A DNA stretch of 64,000 nt from contig NZ_AP025185.1 in the NCBI RefSeq assembly GCF_020886115.1, forward strand, positions 868,001 to 932,000, in the 5' to 3' direction. Positions 8,743 to 17,471 of the stretch are shown one piece after another (positions within the stretch are counted from its first letter, which is position 1; each line of letters opens with the position of its first letter). Both the position numbers and the translations under genes were made by a program. The stretch is from Flavobacterium ammonificans (lineage in GTDB: Bacteria; Bacteroidota; Bacteroidia; Flavobacteriales; Flavobacteriaceae). Under the pieces are notes generated by a model, which was given only the letters and a program-made list of their open reading frames with translations, made no database searches and was not told the DNA's origin.

Positions 8743-9093
8743 TTAAGTCAAAGAATTGTCGTTTTCATTTGGAAAAATAATCCAAGGTTTAAAGGTTTTT
8801 GCTTCTTCAAATTCAAGTGTTGCATAGGAAATAATGATGATAATATCATCTTTTTGTACTTTTCTTGCAGCGGGTCCATTCAATGTGATAGTCCCTGAAT
8901 TTTTTTCTCCTTTAATAGCATAGGTTTCAAAACGTTCGCCATTATTTACGTTCACAATGGCTACTTTTTCTCCTTCAATTATATTAGAAGCCTCTAACAA
9001 AGCTTCGTCAATAGTAATACTGCCGATGTAATTTAAATCAGCTCCAGTTACCTTAACGCGGTGTATTTTTGATTTTACAACTTGAATTTGCAT
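8743..9093 (-). CDS. panD: Aspartate 1-decarboxylase proenzyme
   Basis: Makes beta-alanine from aspartate for pantothenate. The protein has 116 residues, the normal size. The self-cleavage site is G24-S25 in LNYIGSITID; the serine becomes the pyruvoyl cofactor. The substrate-binding K9 and R-containing N-terminal strand (KSKIHRVKVTGADLNY) and the NGERFETY segment fit the family. The gene starts 14 bases after panC ends, so the two probably share a transcript, but a complete promoter-like pair also lies directly before panD. A terminator follows. Confidence 0.97.
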   Translation of the reverse strand: MQIQVVKSKIHRVKVTGADLNYIGSITIDEALLEASNIIEGEKVAIVNVNNGERFETYAIKGEKNSGTITLNGPAARKVQKDDIIIIISYATLEFEEAKTFKPWIIFPNENDNSLT

Positions 9094-9097
9094 AGTA

Positions 9098-9130
9098 CAA
9101 AAGTAAATTAATTTAATGAAATGGTATCAA
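9098..9130 (-). promoter_or_regulatory. Internal panD promoter, probably leaderless
   Basis: Read on the minus strand: TTG (9128-9130), 22 bases, TACTTTTG (9098-9105), TACT, then the panD ATG. It overlaps the end of panC and has the same four-base distance to ATG as lspA and pth. Confidence 0.55.
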
Positions 9131-9956
9131 TCAAACGAATATTGTTGACAAAAACTGCTATAAAAGCACGATAGTTTTTGTTTTTATCTTTATTATGGCA
9201 TGTGATTAACTTTTCTTCATCGGCTATAACGAAGTATTCTAATTCAAAAAGTGGATGATTTTCAAATGTCTTTTGGACAAATTGATTCACTTTTTCAATA
9301 TCTTCATTTTGGAATTTAATTTTAGCCTGAGCCAATGTTTGGTATATAAGTCCAGCTTGTTTCCTTTCTTCTTCAGATAAGCGTTCGTTTCTTGAACTCA
9401 TCGCTAGTTGATTGGCCTCTCTGAATATTGGACAGCCAATAATTGTTACAGGAAGATTGTATTTAACAGCTAGTTTTTTTACAATTTGTAATTGTTGAAA
9501 ATCTTTTTCTCCAAAATAAGCCCTAGTAGGATTCACTATTTCAAATAAACGCTTAACGATTGTTCCTACGCCATTAAAATGACCGGGTCTAAATTGACCT
9601 TCCATTTGATTTTCTAATCCATCAAAATCAAAAGATTGTGAGACAGGATTTCCACTGTAAATATCTTCTACTGTGGGAGCATAAACAATTATATTGGTAC
9701 TTAATGCGGTAATTTTTGTTAGATCAGCTTCAAGATTGCGGGGGTATTTTGCTAAATCTTCTGGATTATTAAATTGAGTTGGATTGACAAAAATACTAAC
9801 TATAGTATGTGTGTTTTCTGTAAGCGATTGTTGCATTAAAGCAAGATGACCACTGTGTAACGCGCCCATCGTAGGAACAAAACCAATTGAAGAATCAGCA
9901 GTACTGATAAGCTCTAAGTGTGCTATTAATTGTTCTTTCGCGTAGAAAATTGGCAT
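9108..9956 (-). CDS. panC: Pantothenate synthetase (pantoate-beta-alanine ligase)
   Basis: Condenses pantoate and beta-alanine with ATP to give pantothenate, the coenzyme A precursor. The protein has 282 residues, as usual. It carries the nucleotidyl-transferase HIGH motif in FVPTMGALHSGHLALM (about 26-41), the pantoate-binding region with VNPTQFNNPEDLAKYPR, GEKDFQQ, and the KMSKS-like MSSRN. It forms a two-gene unit with panD, the next enzyme's partner, and diverges from the glycogen-synthase-like gene; the two promoters lie within 60 bases. panB is not in the window. Confidence 0.97.
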   Translation of the reverse strand: MPIFYAKEQLIAHLELISTADSSIGFVPTMGALHSGHLALMQQSLTENTHTIVSIFVNPTQFNNPEDLAKYPRNLEADLTKITALSTNIIVYAPTVEDIYSGNPVSQSFDFDGLENQMEGQFRPGHFNGVGTIVKRLFEIVNPTRAYFGEKDFQQLQIVKKLAVKYNLPVTIIGCPIFREANQLAMSSRNERLSEEERKQAGLIYQTLAQAKIKFQNEDIEKVNQFVQKTFENHPLFELEYFVIADEEKLITCHNKDKNKNYRAFIAVFVNNIRLIDTISLN

Positions 9957-9978
9957 ACCAGTTGTTTTAAATGGAGTG

Positions 9979-9986
9979 CAAACTTA
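9979..9986 (-). promoter_or_regulatory. panC -7 box
   Basis: The minus strand reads TAAGTTTG, an exact TAnnTTTG box 22 bases before the panC ATG. It is divergent from the promoter at 9992-10025. Confidence 0.55.
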
Positions 9987-9991
9987 ACATA

Positions 9992-10025
9992 TTTGTTATA
10001 AAGTGCATAAATTTTTGTAATTTTG
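9992..10025 (+). promoter_or_regulatory. Promoter of the glycogen-synthase-like gene
   Basis: TTTG (9992-9995), 22 bases, then TAATTTTG (10018-10025), both on consensus. The start codon at 10064 follows 38 bases later. The box lies inside a longer possible reading frame from 9971, so that frame's start is rejected. Confidence 0.65.
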
Positions 10026-10063
10026 CTCGGTTTTTATTGCCAAAAAATTTAGTTAATTATAAT

Positions 10064-10876
10064 ATGAAAGACAAGAAGATATTATATGTATCATCTGAAG
10101 TAGTTCCTTATCTTGCTGAAAATGAGGTTTCTTTGATGTCCTATGACGTTCCTAAAATGATAAATGATCAAGGAGGGCAAATCAGAATTTTTATGCCTAG
10201 ATATGGTAATATTAATGAAAGACGACATCAGTTGCATGAAGTAATTCGACTTTCAGGGATGAATTTGGTAGTAAATGATTTAGATATGCCACTTATTATT
10301 AAAGTTGCATCTATTCCAAAAGAAAGAATTCAGGTTTATTTCATCGATAATGATGACTACTTTAAGAGGAAAGCTACTTTCGCCGATGAGAATGATGTGT
10401 TGTATCCAGACAATGACGAACGCGCAATATTTTTTGCTAAAGGAGTTGTAGAAACAGTCAAAAAGTTAAATTGGGTACCAGATATTATTCATGTTCATGG
10501 TTGGTTAGCTGCAATGTTACCGGTTTATATGAAGCATTTTTATAAAAACGAAGCTTTATTTTCTGATACAAAAATAGTTACGTCTGTTTATAGTCAATCT
10601 TTTGAAGGTGCTTTAGACACTCAAATGATGCAAAAAGTGAAGTTTGACAATGTTCCTTTAGAATCTATTTTGGATCTTGAAGTGCCAAATTATGAGAACA
10701 TTATCATGACAAGTCTCAAGCATTCGGATGCAATTATTGTTGCTAGTGAAAATGTTTCACCAAGTTTAACAAAATATATTGAATCTTCGGGAAAACCTTT
10801 TTTACCTTTCCAGTCAAAAGAAGTATTTGCAGATGCGTATACTAATTTTTACAAAAACGAAGTGCTTAAAGTTTAA
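10064..10876 (+). CDS. Glycogen/starch-synthase-like N-terminal domain protein, probably not catalytic
   Basis: The protein has 270 residues and resembles only the N-terminal GT5 half of bacterial glycogen synthase (ILYVSSEVVPY at the start, IFMPRYG near 46-52, PDIIHVHGW). The whole second Rossmann domain, which holds much of the ADP-glucose site in a normal protein of about 480 residues, is missing. The K-x-G-G-L motif after EVxP is replaced by ENEVSL (19-24), and HDWH reads HGWL. A glycogen-synthase activity is therefore unlikely; a retained structural or regulatory role is inferred. The frame is intact. It is followed by DUF4270 and glmS, in tight succession with no terminator. Confidence 0.8.
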   Translation: MKDKKILYVSSEVVPYLAENEVSLMSYDVPKMINDQGGQIRIFMPRYGNINERRHQLHEVIRLSGMNLVVNDLDMPLIIKVASIPKERIQVYFIDNDDYFKRKATFADENDVLYPDNDERAIFFAKGVVETVKKLNWVPDIIHVHGWLAAMLPVYMKHFYKNEALFSDTKIVTSVYSQSFEGALDTQMMQKVKFDNVPLESILDLEVPNYENIIMTSLKHSDAIIVASENVSPSLTKYIESSGKPFLPFQSKEVFADAYTNFYKNEVLKV

Positions 10877-10892
10877 AATTCAACCCAATAAT

Positions 10893-12464
10893 ATGTACAA
10901 TAATTCTTTTGCAAAGAGAACACTGCTATTTTTTATCTCAATCTTTTTTCTATACTCTTGCGATAAAGAATATAATTCAATAGGAGCTGATTTACTTGGT
11001 CAAAACAATTTTGATTTTTTACAATATACTTCTGATGTTGTAGCCTATAACCAAAAAGTTGGACCAGTAGATGCAATTAATTTATCTGTAAATTCGTTAG
11101 GGATTGCCACTAATTCTTCATTTGGCAAAACAATATCTCATTTTGCAACACAAGTGAATTTGTCAACTGTTTCCCCTTCCATAGGAGCTAATGCTGTAAT
11201 CGATAGCGTTTATTTATCTGTACCCTATTTTAGTACTTTAAAAACAACCAATGCAAATGGCAGTAAAACCTACGAATTAGATTCAATATATGGAGGGCAA
11301 GCACCTATAAAGTTGAGTGTTTTCGAATCGGGTTTTTTTATGAGAGATCTAGATCCATCGACTAATTTTCAGACTCCACAGCCTTTTTTTACCGATCAAA
11401 ACAGTACTTTTGATAATGCAAAAATCGGTTCTAGACTGAATAATTCTTCAGATGCTTCTCAGAATGATGCCTTTGTATTTAGCCCAAAAGAAATAGTTCA
11501 AAAATCCATTGCTACCGATGGGAAGGAAGTTTTAAATAGATCAGTTCCCGCAATGCGTTTGCGATTAAATAGCAATTTTTTCACTTCTAAAATTTTGAAT
11601 GCACCAGCAGCTAAGTTAGCTGCAAACGATGTTTTCAAAGAGTATTTTAGAGGCCTTTATTTTAAAGTAGAAACAGTTCCAGGAAGCGAAGGAAGCTTGG
11701 CTATGATGAATTTCAAAGCAGGACGAATTACTATTAATTATAAAGAAGATTTGGTCACCAATGGAGTAACAACTAGAGTTTCTAAATCTCTAGATTTAAA
11801 TTTAACAGGTAATTCGGTTAACTTATTTGAAGATACTAATACAGTTGCATCGTATTTAAATACGGTAAATAATCCAAACACCACTGAGGGAGATGATAAT
11901 CTCTATATTAAAGGCGGGCAAGGGTCAATGGCGGTAATTAATTTATTCAATTCAGCGGCTGAGTTGAACAGAATAAGAACTAGCGGTTGGTTAATTAACG
12001 AAGCGAATTTAATTTTTCATATTGATGCAAATAAAATGAATGGTTCTGAAGAGCCTAACCGTTTGTATCTTTATGATCTTACTCATAATATACCAATAGC
12101 TGATTTTAATTTAGACCCCACCAGCTCACCTGATGTGAAAAAATCTAAATTTATTTTTGGAGGACTACTTACAAAACAAGAAGGAGCTAATGGTCGAGGC
12201 CTATCCTACAAAGTTAGAGTTACTAATCAGATTAGAAATTTAATCAAGCATTCTGATTCTACAAATGTAAAGTTAGGCTTAGTTGTTACAGAGAATATCG
12301 CAGAACCTACTTTTTCGAAATTAAGAAGCGCAAATGCATTTACATCAAAGTTTCCTAAAGCAGCAGTTATGAATCCTCTTGGAACAGTACTTTACGGTAC
12401 CAGCTCCAGAGTACCTGCAGATAAAAGGTTAAAACTTCAAATTTATTATACAAAACCTAATTAG
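10893..12464 (+). CDS. DUF4270 lipoprotein
   Basis: The protein has 523 residues from ATG 10893. It opens with a lipoprotein signal (MYNNSF..., hydrophobic run, LYSC lipobox, Cys at about 23) followed by DKEYNSIGADLLG, the typical beginning of DUF4270 proteins of Bacteroidota. The rest is soluble, rich in beta-type sequence, and its function is unknown in the literature I know. It lies 16 bases after the glycogen-synthase-like gene and 9 bases before glmS, a neighbourhood kept in many Flavobacteriia. An earlier in-frame ATG at 10779 lies inside the upstream gene and lacks the signal peptide at its start. Confidence 0.85.
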   Translation: MYNNSFAKRTLLFFISIFFLYSCDKEYNSIGADLLGQNNFDFLQYTSDVVAYNQKVGPVDAINLSVNSLGIATNSSFGKTISHFATQVNLSTVSPSIGANAVIDSVYLSVPYFSTLKTTNANGSKTYELDSIYGGQAPIKLSVFESGFFMRDLDPSTNFQTPQPFFTDQNSTFDNAKIGSRLNNSSDASQNDAFVFSPKEIVQKSIATDGKEVLNRSVPAMRLRLNSNFFTSKILNAPAAKLAANDVFKEYFRGLYFKVETVPGSEGSLAMMNFKAGRITINYKEDLVTNGVTTRVSKSLDLNLTGNSVNLFEDTNTVASYLNTVNNPNTTEGDDNLYIKGGQGSMAVINLFNSAAELNRIRTSGWLINEANLIFHIDANKMNGSEEPNRLYLYDLTHNIPIADFNLDPTSSPDVKKSKFIFGGLLTKQEGANGRGLSYKVRVTNQIRNLIKHSDSTNVKLGLVVTENIAEPTFSKLRSANAFTSKFPKAAVMNPLGTVLYGTSSRVPADKRLKLQIYYTKPN

Positions 12465-12473
12465 ACTAAATAT

Positions 12474-14321
12474 ATGTGTGGAATAGTTGGATATATTGGA
12501 TATAGAGAGGCCTATCCTATAGTAATTAAAGGATTGAAAAGATTAGAATACCGTGGCTATGATAGTGCAGGTGTTATGTTATATGATGGAGTAACCTTAA
12601 AATTGTCTAAGACAAAAGGTAAAGTTTCTGATCTTGAAGCTAAAGCCGCTTCTGAAATTACAACTAATGGAACAATTGGAATGGGTCATACACGTTGGGC
12701 TACACATGGTGTTCCAAACGATGTAAATTCGCACCCTCACCTTTCAAATTCAGGAAATTTAGCCATTATTCATAATGGGATTATTGAAAACTATGCTCCT
12801 CTTAAAGAAGAATTGATAAAAAGAGGATATGTTTTCCACTCTGATACGGATTCAGAGGTTTTAGTTAATTTGATTGAAGATGTTCAGATTAAAGAAAATT
12901 TAAAATTAGGAAAAGCAATACAAGTAGCTTTAAACCAAGTGGTAGGTGCTTATGCAATTGCAGTTTTTGATGTTAAAAACCCTAATGAAATTGTTGCAGC
13001 TCGTTTAGGCAGCCCTTTAGCAATAGGGGTAGGCGAAGGAGAATATTTTATAGCTTCAGACGCTTCACCATTTATAGAGTACACTTCAAATGCTATTTAT
13101 TTAGAGGATGGAGAAATGGCAAATATCAGGTTGCATAAACCTATGAAAGTTCGTAAAATCAAAGATGATTCGCTTGTAGATCCTTATATTCAAGAACTTC
13201 AAATGAATTTGGAGCAAATTGAAAAAGGAGGTTACGATCATTTCATGTTAAAAGAAATATACGAACAGCCAAGTGTAATTAAAGATACCTACAGAGGAAG
13301 ACTTCATGCTAATGAAGGAATTATCAAAATGGCTGGTATTGAAGATAATTTAGAAAAATTTTTAAATGCAGATCGAATTATCATTGTGGCTTGCGGAACT
13401 TCTTGGCACGCAGGACTTGTAGCTGAATATGTTATTGAAGAATTTGCAAGAATCCCAGTAGAAGTGGAATATGCTTCCGAATTTAGATACCGAAACCCAA
13501 TTATAAGCAGTAAAGACGTTGTTATTGCCATTTCACAATCTGGTGAAACAGCGGATACAATGGCCGCTATTAAGTTGGCAAAAGAAAACGGAGCATTTGT
13601 TTTTGGGGTTTGTAATGTGGTGGGATCTTCTATTTCTAGAGAATCGCATGCGGGTGCTTATACCCATGCTGGTCCAGAAATTGGTGTTGCTTCTACAAAG
13701 GCATTTACCACACAAATTACAGTTTTAACCATGATTGCGTTGCGTTTGGCTAAAGCCAAAGGTACCTTGTCAAAATCTGATTTCCATCAGTATTTACAAG
13801 AATTAGAGATTATTCCAGAGAAAGTTAAAGAAGCTTTAGATACGAATGAAAGAGCAAAAGAAATTGCAGCTACTTTCAAAGATGCAACGAATTGTTTGTA
13901 TTTAGGAAGAGGTTATAATTTCCCTGTTGCTTTAGAAGGGGCGTTAAAATTAAAAGAAATATCATACATCCATGCTGAAGGTTATCCTGCAGCAGAAATG
14001 AAACATGGTCCAATTGCTTTAATTGATGAACAAATGCCTGTTATTGTTATTGCTCCTAAGCAAGGACATTATGATAAAATAGTTAGTAATATTCAAGAAA
14101 TAAAATCAAGAAGTGGGCGTATTATTGCGGTAGTAACTAAAGGTGATACTCAAGTTCGCGATTTAGCTGATTTTGTGATAGAAATACCTGAAACTTCAGA
14201 TGCTTTATCGCCACTTATTACAACAATTCCTTTGCAATTATTGTCATATCATATAGCAGTAATGAGAGATTGTAATGTAGATCAGCCTAGAAATTTAGCA
14301 AAATCGGTTACAGTGGAGTAA
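12474..14321 (+). CDS. glmS: Glutamine-fructose-6-phosphate aminotransferase (isomerizing)
   Basis: Makes glucosamine 6-phosphate from fructose 6-phosphate and glutamine, the first step to UDP-GlcNAc for peptidoglycan and LPS. The protein has 615 residues, standard size. The N-terminal glutaminase domain begins MCGIVGYIG, with Cys2 as nucleophile after removal of Met, and carries GHTRWATHG. Two SIS sugar-isomerase domains follow (about 290-430 and 460-600), with CGTSWHAG, SQSGETADT and the C-terminal LAKSVTVE. No glmS ribozyme is visible; only 9 bases separate it from the DUF4270 gene. A strong terminator follows. Confidence 0.98.
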   Translation: MCGIVGYIGYREAYPIVIKGLKRLEYRGYDSAGVMLYDGVTLKLSKTKGKVSDLEAKAASEITTNGTIGMGHTRWATHGVPNDVNSHPHLSNSGNLAIIHNGIIENYAPLKEELIKRGYVFHSDTDSEVLVNLIEDVQIKENLKLGKAIQVALNQVVGAYAIAVFDVKNPNEIVAARLGSPLAIGVGEGEYFIASDASPFIEYTSNAIYLEDGEMANIRLHKPMKVRKIKDDSLVDPYIQELQMNLEQIEKGGYDHFMLKEIYEQPSVIKDTYRGRLHANEGIIKMAGIEDNLEKFLNADRIIIVACGTSWHAGLVAEYVIEEFARIPVEVEYASEFRYRNPIISSKDVVIAISQSGETADTMAAIKLAKENGAFVFGVCNVVGSSISRESHAGAYTHAGPEIGVASTKAFTTQITVLTMIALRLAKAKGTLSKSDFHQYLQELEIIPEKVKEALDTNERAKEIAATFKDATNCLYLGRGYNFPVALEGALKLKEISYIHAEGYPAAEMKHGPIALIDEQMPVIVIAPKQGHYDKIVSNIQEIKSRSGRIIAVVTKGDTQVRDLADFVIEIPETSDALSPLITTIPLQLLSYHIAVMRDCNVDQPRNLAKSVTVE

Positions 14322-14342
14322 AAATTAGCACATATAGTTAGT

Positions 14343-14375
14343 AAAAAAGCAAGATTTATCTTGCTTTTTTTATTT
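14343..14375 (+). terminator. Terminator of glmS
   Basis: AAAAAAGCAAGA pairs with TCTTGCTTTTTT around a short ATT loop, then a T-rich run. It begins about 20 bases after the glmS stop. Confidence 0.88.
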
Positions 14376-14608
14376 TTTACCCAACGCTATTTTTTTATGA
14401 TTTTTTCAATAACGTTCCGTTTTTTGAAAAAATACATTCTTTTTTTTCAAAAACCACATCAAATACTGACAATTATTTAACGAAGGCAAATGCTAAATAG
14501 CTAGAATTTTGGGTATTAGTTGTTAAAAATGAAATTTTTATACGATTTTTCTATTAAAAGCAAAAAATATTTGTATTTTGGCTGCATAAACCAACAAAAT
14601 TTAAACCA

Positions 14609-17443
14609 ATGAGAGTATACTTACTTTTTTTGACCTTGTTTTTTTGCAGCATTTCTTTTGCTCAAAACACAATTTCAGGTACTGTTTTAGACAGTAATAA
14701 ACAATCTGTTCCCGGAGCCAACATTAAGGTTGTTGGAGACAAATCAGGTGCTATAACTGATTTTGACGGAAAATTCATTTTGAATACAACTAAAAAATTA
14801 CCCTTCCAAATTGAAATTACCGCTTTAGGTTTTGGATCTAAAAAAGTGTCAATTACTACTGCTAATCAAAAAGTAGAAGTTACACTTATGGATGAAGAAA
14901 CAAAGTTAAATGAAATAGTAGTTTCTGCTTCAAGAACACCAGAGCGTGTATTGGAATCTCCAGTAACTATTGAAAGAATGGGTATTGCAGAGATTAAGAA
15001 AACTGCATCGCCTTCTTTCTACGACGGACTAGAGAATCTTAAAGAGGTTCAAATGAATACGAGTAGTATGTCATTCAAGTCCATTAATACTAGAGGTTTT
15101 GCTACGGTAGCAAATACACGTTTCATGCAACTAGTAGATGGTATGGACAACTCTTCTCCATTGTTGAACTTTGTTTTAGGAAACCTGATAGGTGTTTCAG
15201 AAATAGATACACAAAGTGTAGAGTTACTTCCAGGAGCGTCTTCTGCTTTGTATGGAGCAAATGCCTTCAACGGGATTTTATTTATGAATAGTAAAAATCC
15301 ATTCACAAGTGAAGGAATCACGGCGTATGCAAAATTTGGTCAAACTAGTCAACAAGCCGCTGGTGTTAATGATTATTTGGATTATGGTGTAAGAATGGCT
15401 AAAGCATTTAGTCCTTATTTAGCAGCTAAAGCTAATTTTACTTATATGAGAGCAACCGATTGGTTTGCTACAAACACTAATGGTATAAATTCAGTAAATG
15501 GTGATGAGATCGTTGGAATTGACAGATCTAACATAAATTATAATGGTATAAACGTCTATGGAGATGAGGTTTCAACCAATATTAAAGGAGTTGGAAACTC
15601 ATTGGCTGCACTTGGAAGAATTCCAGCATCGGCAGTGAATTTATTGCCAAATACAAATGTAAGTAGAACTGGATACAATGAGACAGATTTGACAGATAAT
15701 AAAGCTTCAAATACAAAAATTGACTTCTCAGTTCATTTGAGACCTTTTGGTAATGAAAAATTAGAAGTGATTTGGCAAAGTAAATTCGGTTTTGGTAATG
15801 CCGTTTATCAAGGTGCCAATAGGTATTATTTGAATAATTTCTCTATGCAACAGCATAAGCTGGAATTCAAAGGTAAAAACTTCTTTCTTAGAGGATATAC
15901 CACTACAGAAGATGGAGGACAATCGTATGATATGTTGTTTACAGGTATTAATGTTAACCGTAAATGGAAAGCAGACAGTCAATGGTTTGGGGAATATGCA
16001 GGAGCATATATCCAATCAACTTTGGGAGGAATGACGCCAGAGAACGCTCACAAAGCAGCTCGTGCTACAGCAGATACTGGAAGATTATTACCAGGAACAC
16101 CGGGATTCGTTAATGCTTTCAATCAAGTAATTGCTGATCCAAATGTATTATCAGGATCCAGATTAGTAGATAATTCAAGAATTAATCATTCGGATGTGAA
16201 TTATAATTTTAAAGATCAAATCAAATTTGCAGAAATTCAAGTAGGGGGATCTTTCAGAGAATACGTATTGAATTCATTTGGTCGTATTTATACGGATGCT
16301 GATGGTCCAATTCGTTATAATGAATATGGAGCTTACACTCAAGTTATGAAAAAAGTAATGGATGATCGTTTAAAATTTACAGGATCTATTCGTTATGACA
16401 AAGCTCAAAATTTTGAAGGCAACTTCTCTCCTAGAGTTTCTATGGTATATACAGGAGGAGAAAGCAGAAGACATAATTTTAGAGCGTCTTTTCAAACAGG
16501 ATTTAGAAACCCTACCACACAAGATCAATATATTGGGTTTAACGTAGGTAGTGCTATTTTATTAGGATCTGCTCCTGATAACTTGACTAGATATAGAGAA
16601 ACTTTGCAGATTCAAACACCGATAGGGCAATTGTTTGCGGGTGGTTCATCAGTAAATATTACAGGTCTAAATGCTTATAACAACTCCTATACTGCGGCTT
16701 CTGTAGCTCAGTTGAGTGCTACTGGAAATCCTGCTGTATTAAGAAAAACAAATTTACAGTTCGTAAAACCAGAAGAAGTGAAAGCTTTTGAATTAGGATA
16801 CCGTTCATTTATTAAAGATATGTCAATAGATCTTAATGGTTATTATAATGTGTACAACAACTTTATTGGAAACTTAAATGTAGTTGCGCCATTATATGGT
16901 AAAGCACAAGACGCTCCAAATCCTGGTGCTGGAGCTGCTGATCCAGGAGTGCAGTCGCTTCATGCATTGCAGAATGGGAACATCAGAGCTTTCCAATTGT
17001 ATACTAATACGGATGTTGAAATCCAATCACTTGGTTTTGGTGTTGGATTATCTAGAAAAGTATACAAGGATTTTGAAGTAGGAATGAATTATAACTTTGC
17101 TGAATTTGATTTTGATCGCACAGCAAATCCAAGTTTTGAAGCAGGATTTAACACACCAAAACACAGAGTTAAAGCTTCTTTTGGAAACGAAAAACTATTC
17201 AAAAACTTTGGGTTCAATATTAGTGGAAGATGGAATAGTGAATACATATGGGAATCTACAATGGTGGATGGGGTAATTCCTTCAGCTACAGTTATTGATG
17301 CTCAAATTAACTATTTGATACCAAAATTGAAGTCTACGCTTAAAATTGGAGCGGCTAACTTAGGAGGTAGAGAGTATATCCAAGTGTTAGGTGCAGGTGC
17401 AATCGGGCAACAGTATTTTGCTTCATGGACAATTAATCCATAA
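14609..17443 (+). CDS. TonB-dependent receptor with carboxypeptidase-regulatory-like domain
   Basis: Outer-membrane active transporter. The protein has 944 residues: signal peptide ending SFAQ (about 1-19); a CarboxypepD_reg-like domain (about 20-105, TISGTVLDSNKQSVPGAN); a plug with EIVVSASRTPERVLESPV and the later SVELLPGASSALYGANAFNG; then a long beta-barrel. No SusD-type lipoprotein follows, so this is not a classical polysaccharide pair. Instead an SGNH-hydrolase lipoprotein begins 28 bases downstream, which suggests an acylated substrate or lipid (inference). A TATTTTG box one base short of consensus lies at 14584-14590. The 287-base gap before the gene is very AT-rich and holds an A/T palindrome around 14419-14453. 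Confidence 0.93.
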   Translation: MRVYLLFLTLFFCSISFAQNTISGTVLDSNKQSVPGANIKVVGDKSGAITDFDGKFILNTTKKLPFQIEITALGFGSKKVSITTANQKVEVTLMDEETKLNEIVVSASRTPERVLESPVTIERMGIAEIKKTASPSFYDGLENLKEVQMNTSSMSFKSINTRGFATVANTRFMQLVDGMDNSSPLLNFVLGNLIGVSEIDTQSVELLPGASSALYGANAFNGILFMNSKNPFTSEGITAYAKFGQTSQQAAGVNDYLDYGVRMAKAFSPYLAAKANFTYMRATDWFATNTNGINSVNGDEIVGIDRSNINYNGINVYGDEVSTNIKGVGNSLAALGRIPASAVNLLPNTNVSRTGYNETDLTDNKASNTKIDFSVHLRPFGNEKLEVIWQSKFGFGNAVYQGANRYYLNNFSMQQHKLEFKGKNFFLRGYTTTEDGGQSYDMLFTGINVNRKWKADSQWFGEYAGAYIQSTLGGMTPENAHKAARATADTGRLLPGTPGFVNAFNQVIADPNVLSGSRLVDNSRINHSDVNYNFKDQIKFAEIQVGGSFREYVLNSFGRIYTDADGPIRYNEYGAYTQVMKKVMDDRLKFTGSIRYDKAQNFEGNFSPRVSMVYTGGESRRHNFRASFQTGFRNPTTQDQYIGFNVGSAILLGSAPDNLTRYRETLQIQTPIGQLFAGGSSVNITGLNAYNNSYTAASVAQLSATGNPAVLRKTNLQFVKPEEVKAFELGYRSFIKDMSIDLNGYYNVYNNFIGNLNVVAPLYGKAQDAPNPGAGAADPGVQSLHALQNGNIRAFQLYTNTDVEIQSLGFGVGLSRKVYKDFEVGMNYNFAEFDFDRTANPSFEAGFNTPKHRVKASFGNEKLFKNFGFNISGRWNSEYIWESTMVDGVIPSATVIDAQINYLIPKLKSTLKIGAANLGGREYIQVLGAGAIGQQYFASWTINP

Positions 17444-17471
17444 TTGATTTAATAATATAAAAAATACAATC

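Noticed and set aside
10779-10892. N-terminal extension of the DUF4270 protein
   Set aside because: It would overlap the glycogen-synthase-like gene by about 100 bases and would bury the lipoprotein signal peptide in the middle of the protein.
12465-12473. glmS ribozyme upstream of glmS
   Set aside because: Only 9 bases separate glmS from the preceding gene, and no ribozyme core is seen; the ribozyme is known from Gram-positive bacteria.
14419-14453. A/T palindrome upstream of the TonB-dependent receptor as a terminator or operator
   Set aside because: It is made only of A and T runs with little specific pairing, and glmS already has a strong terminator at 14343-14375.
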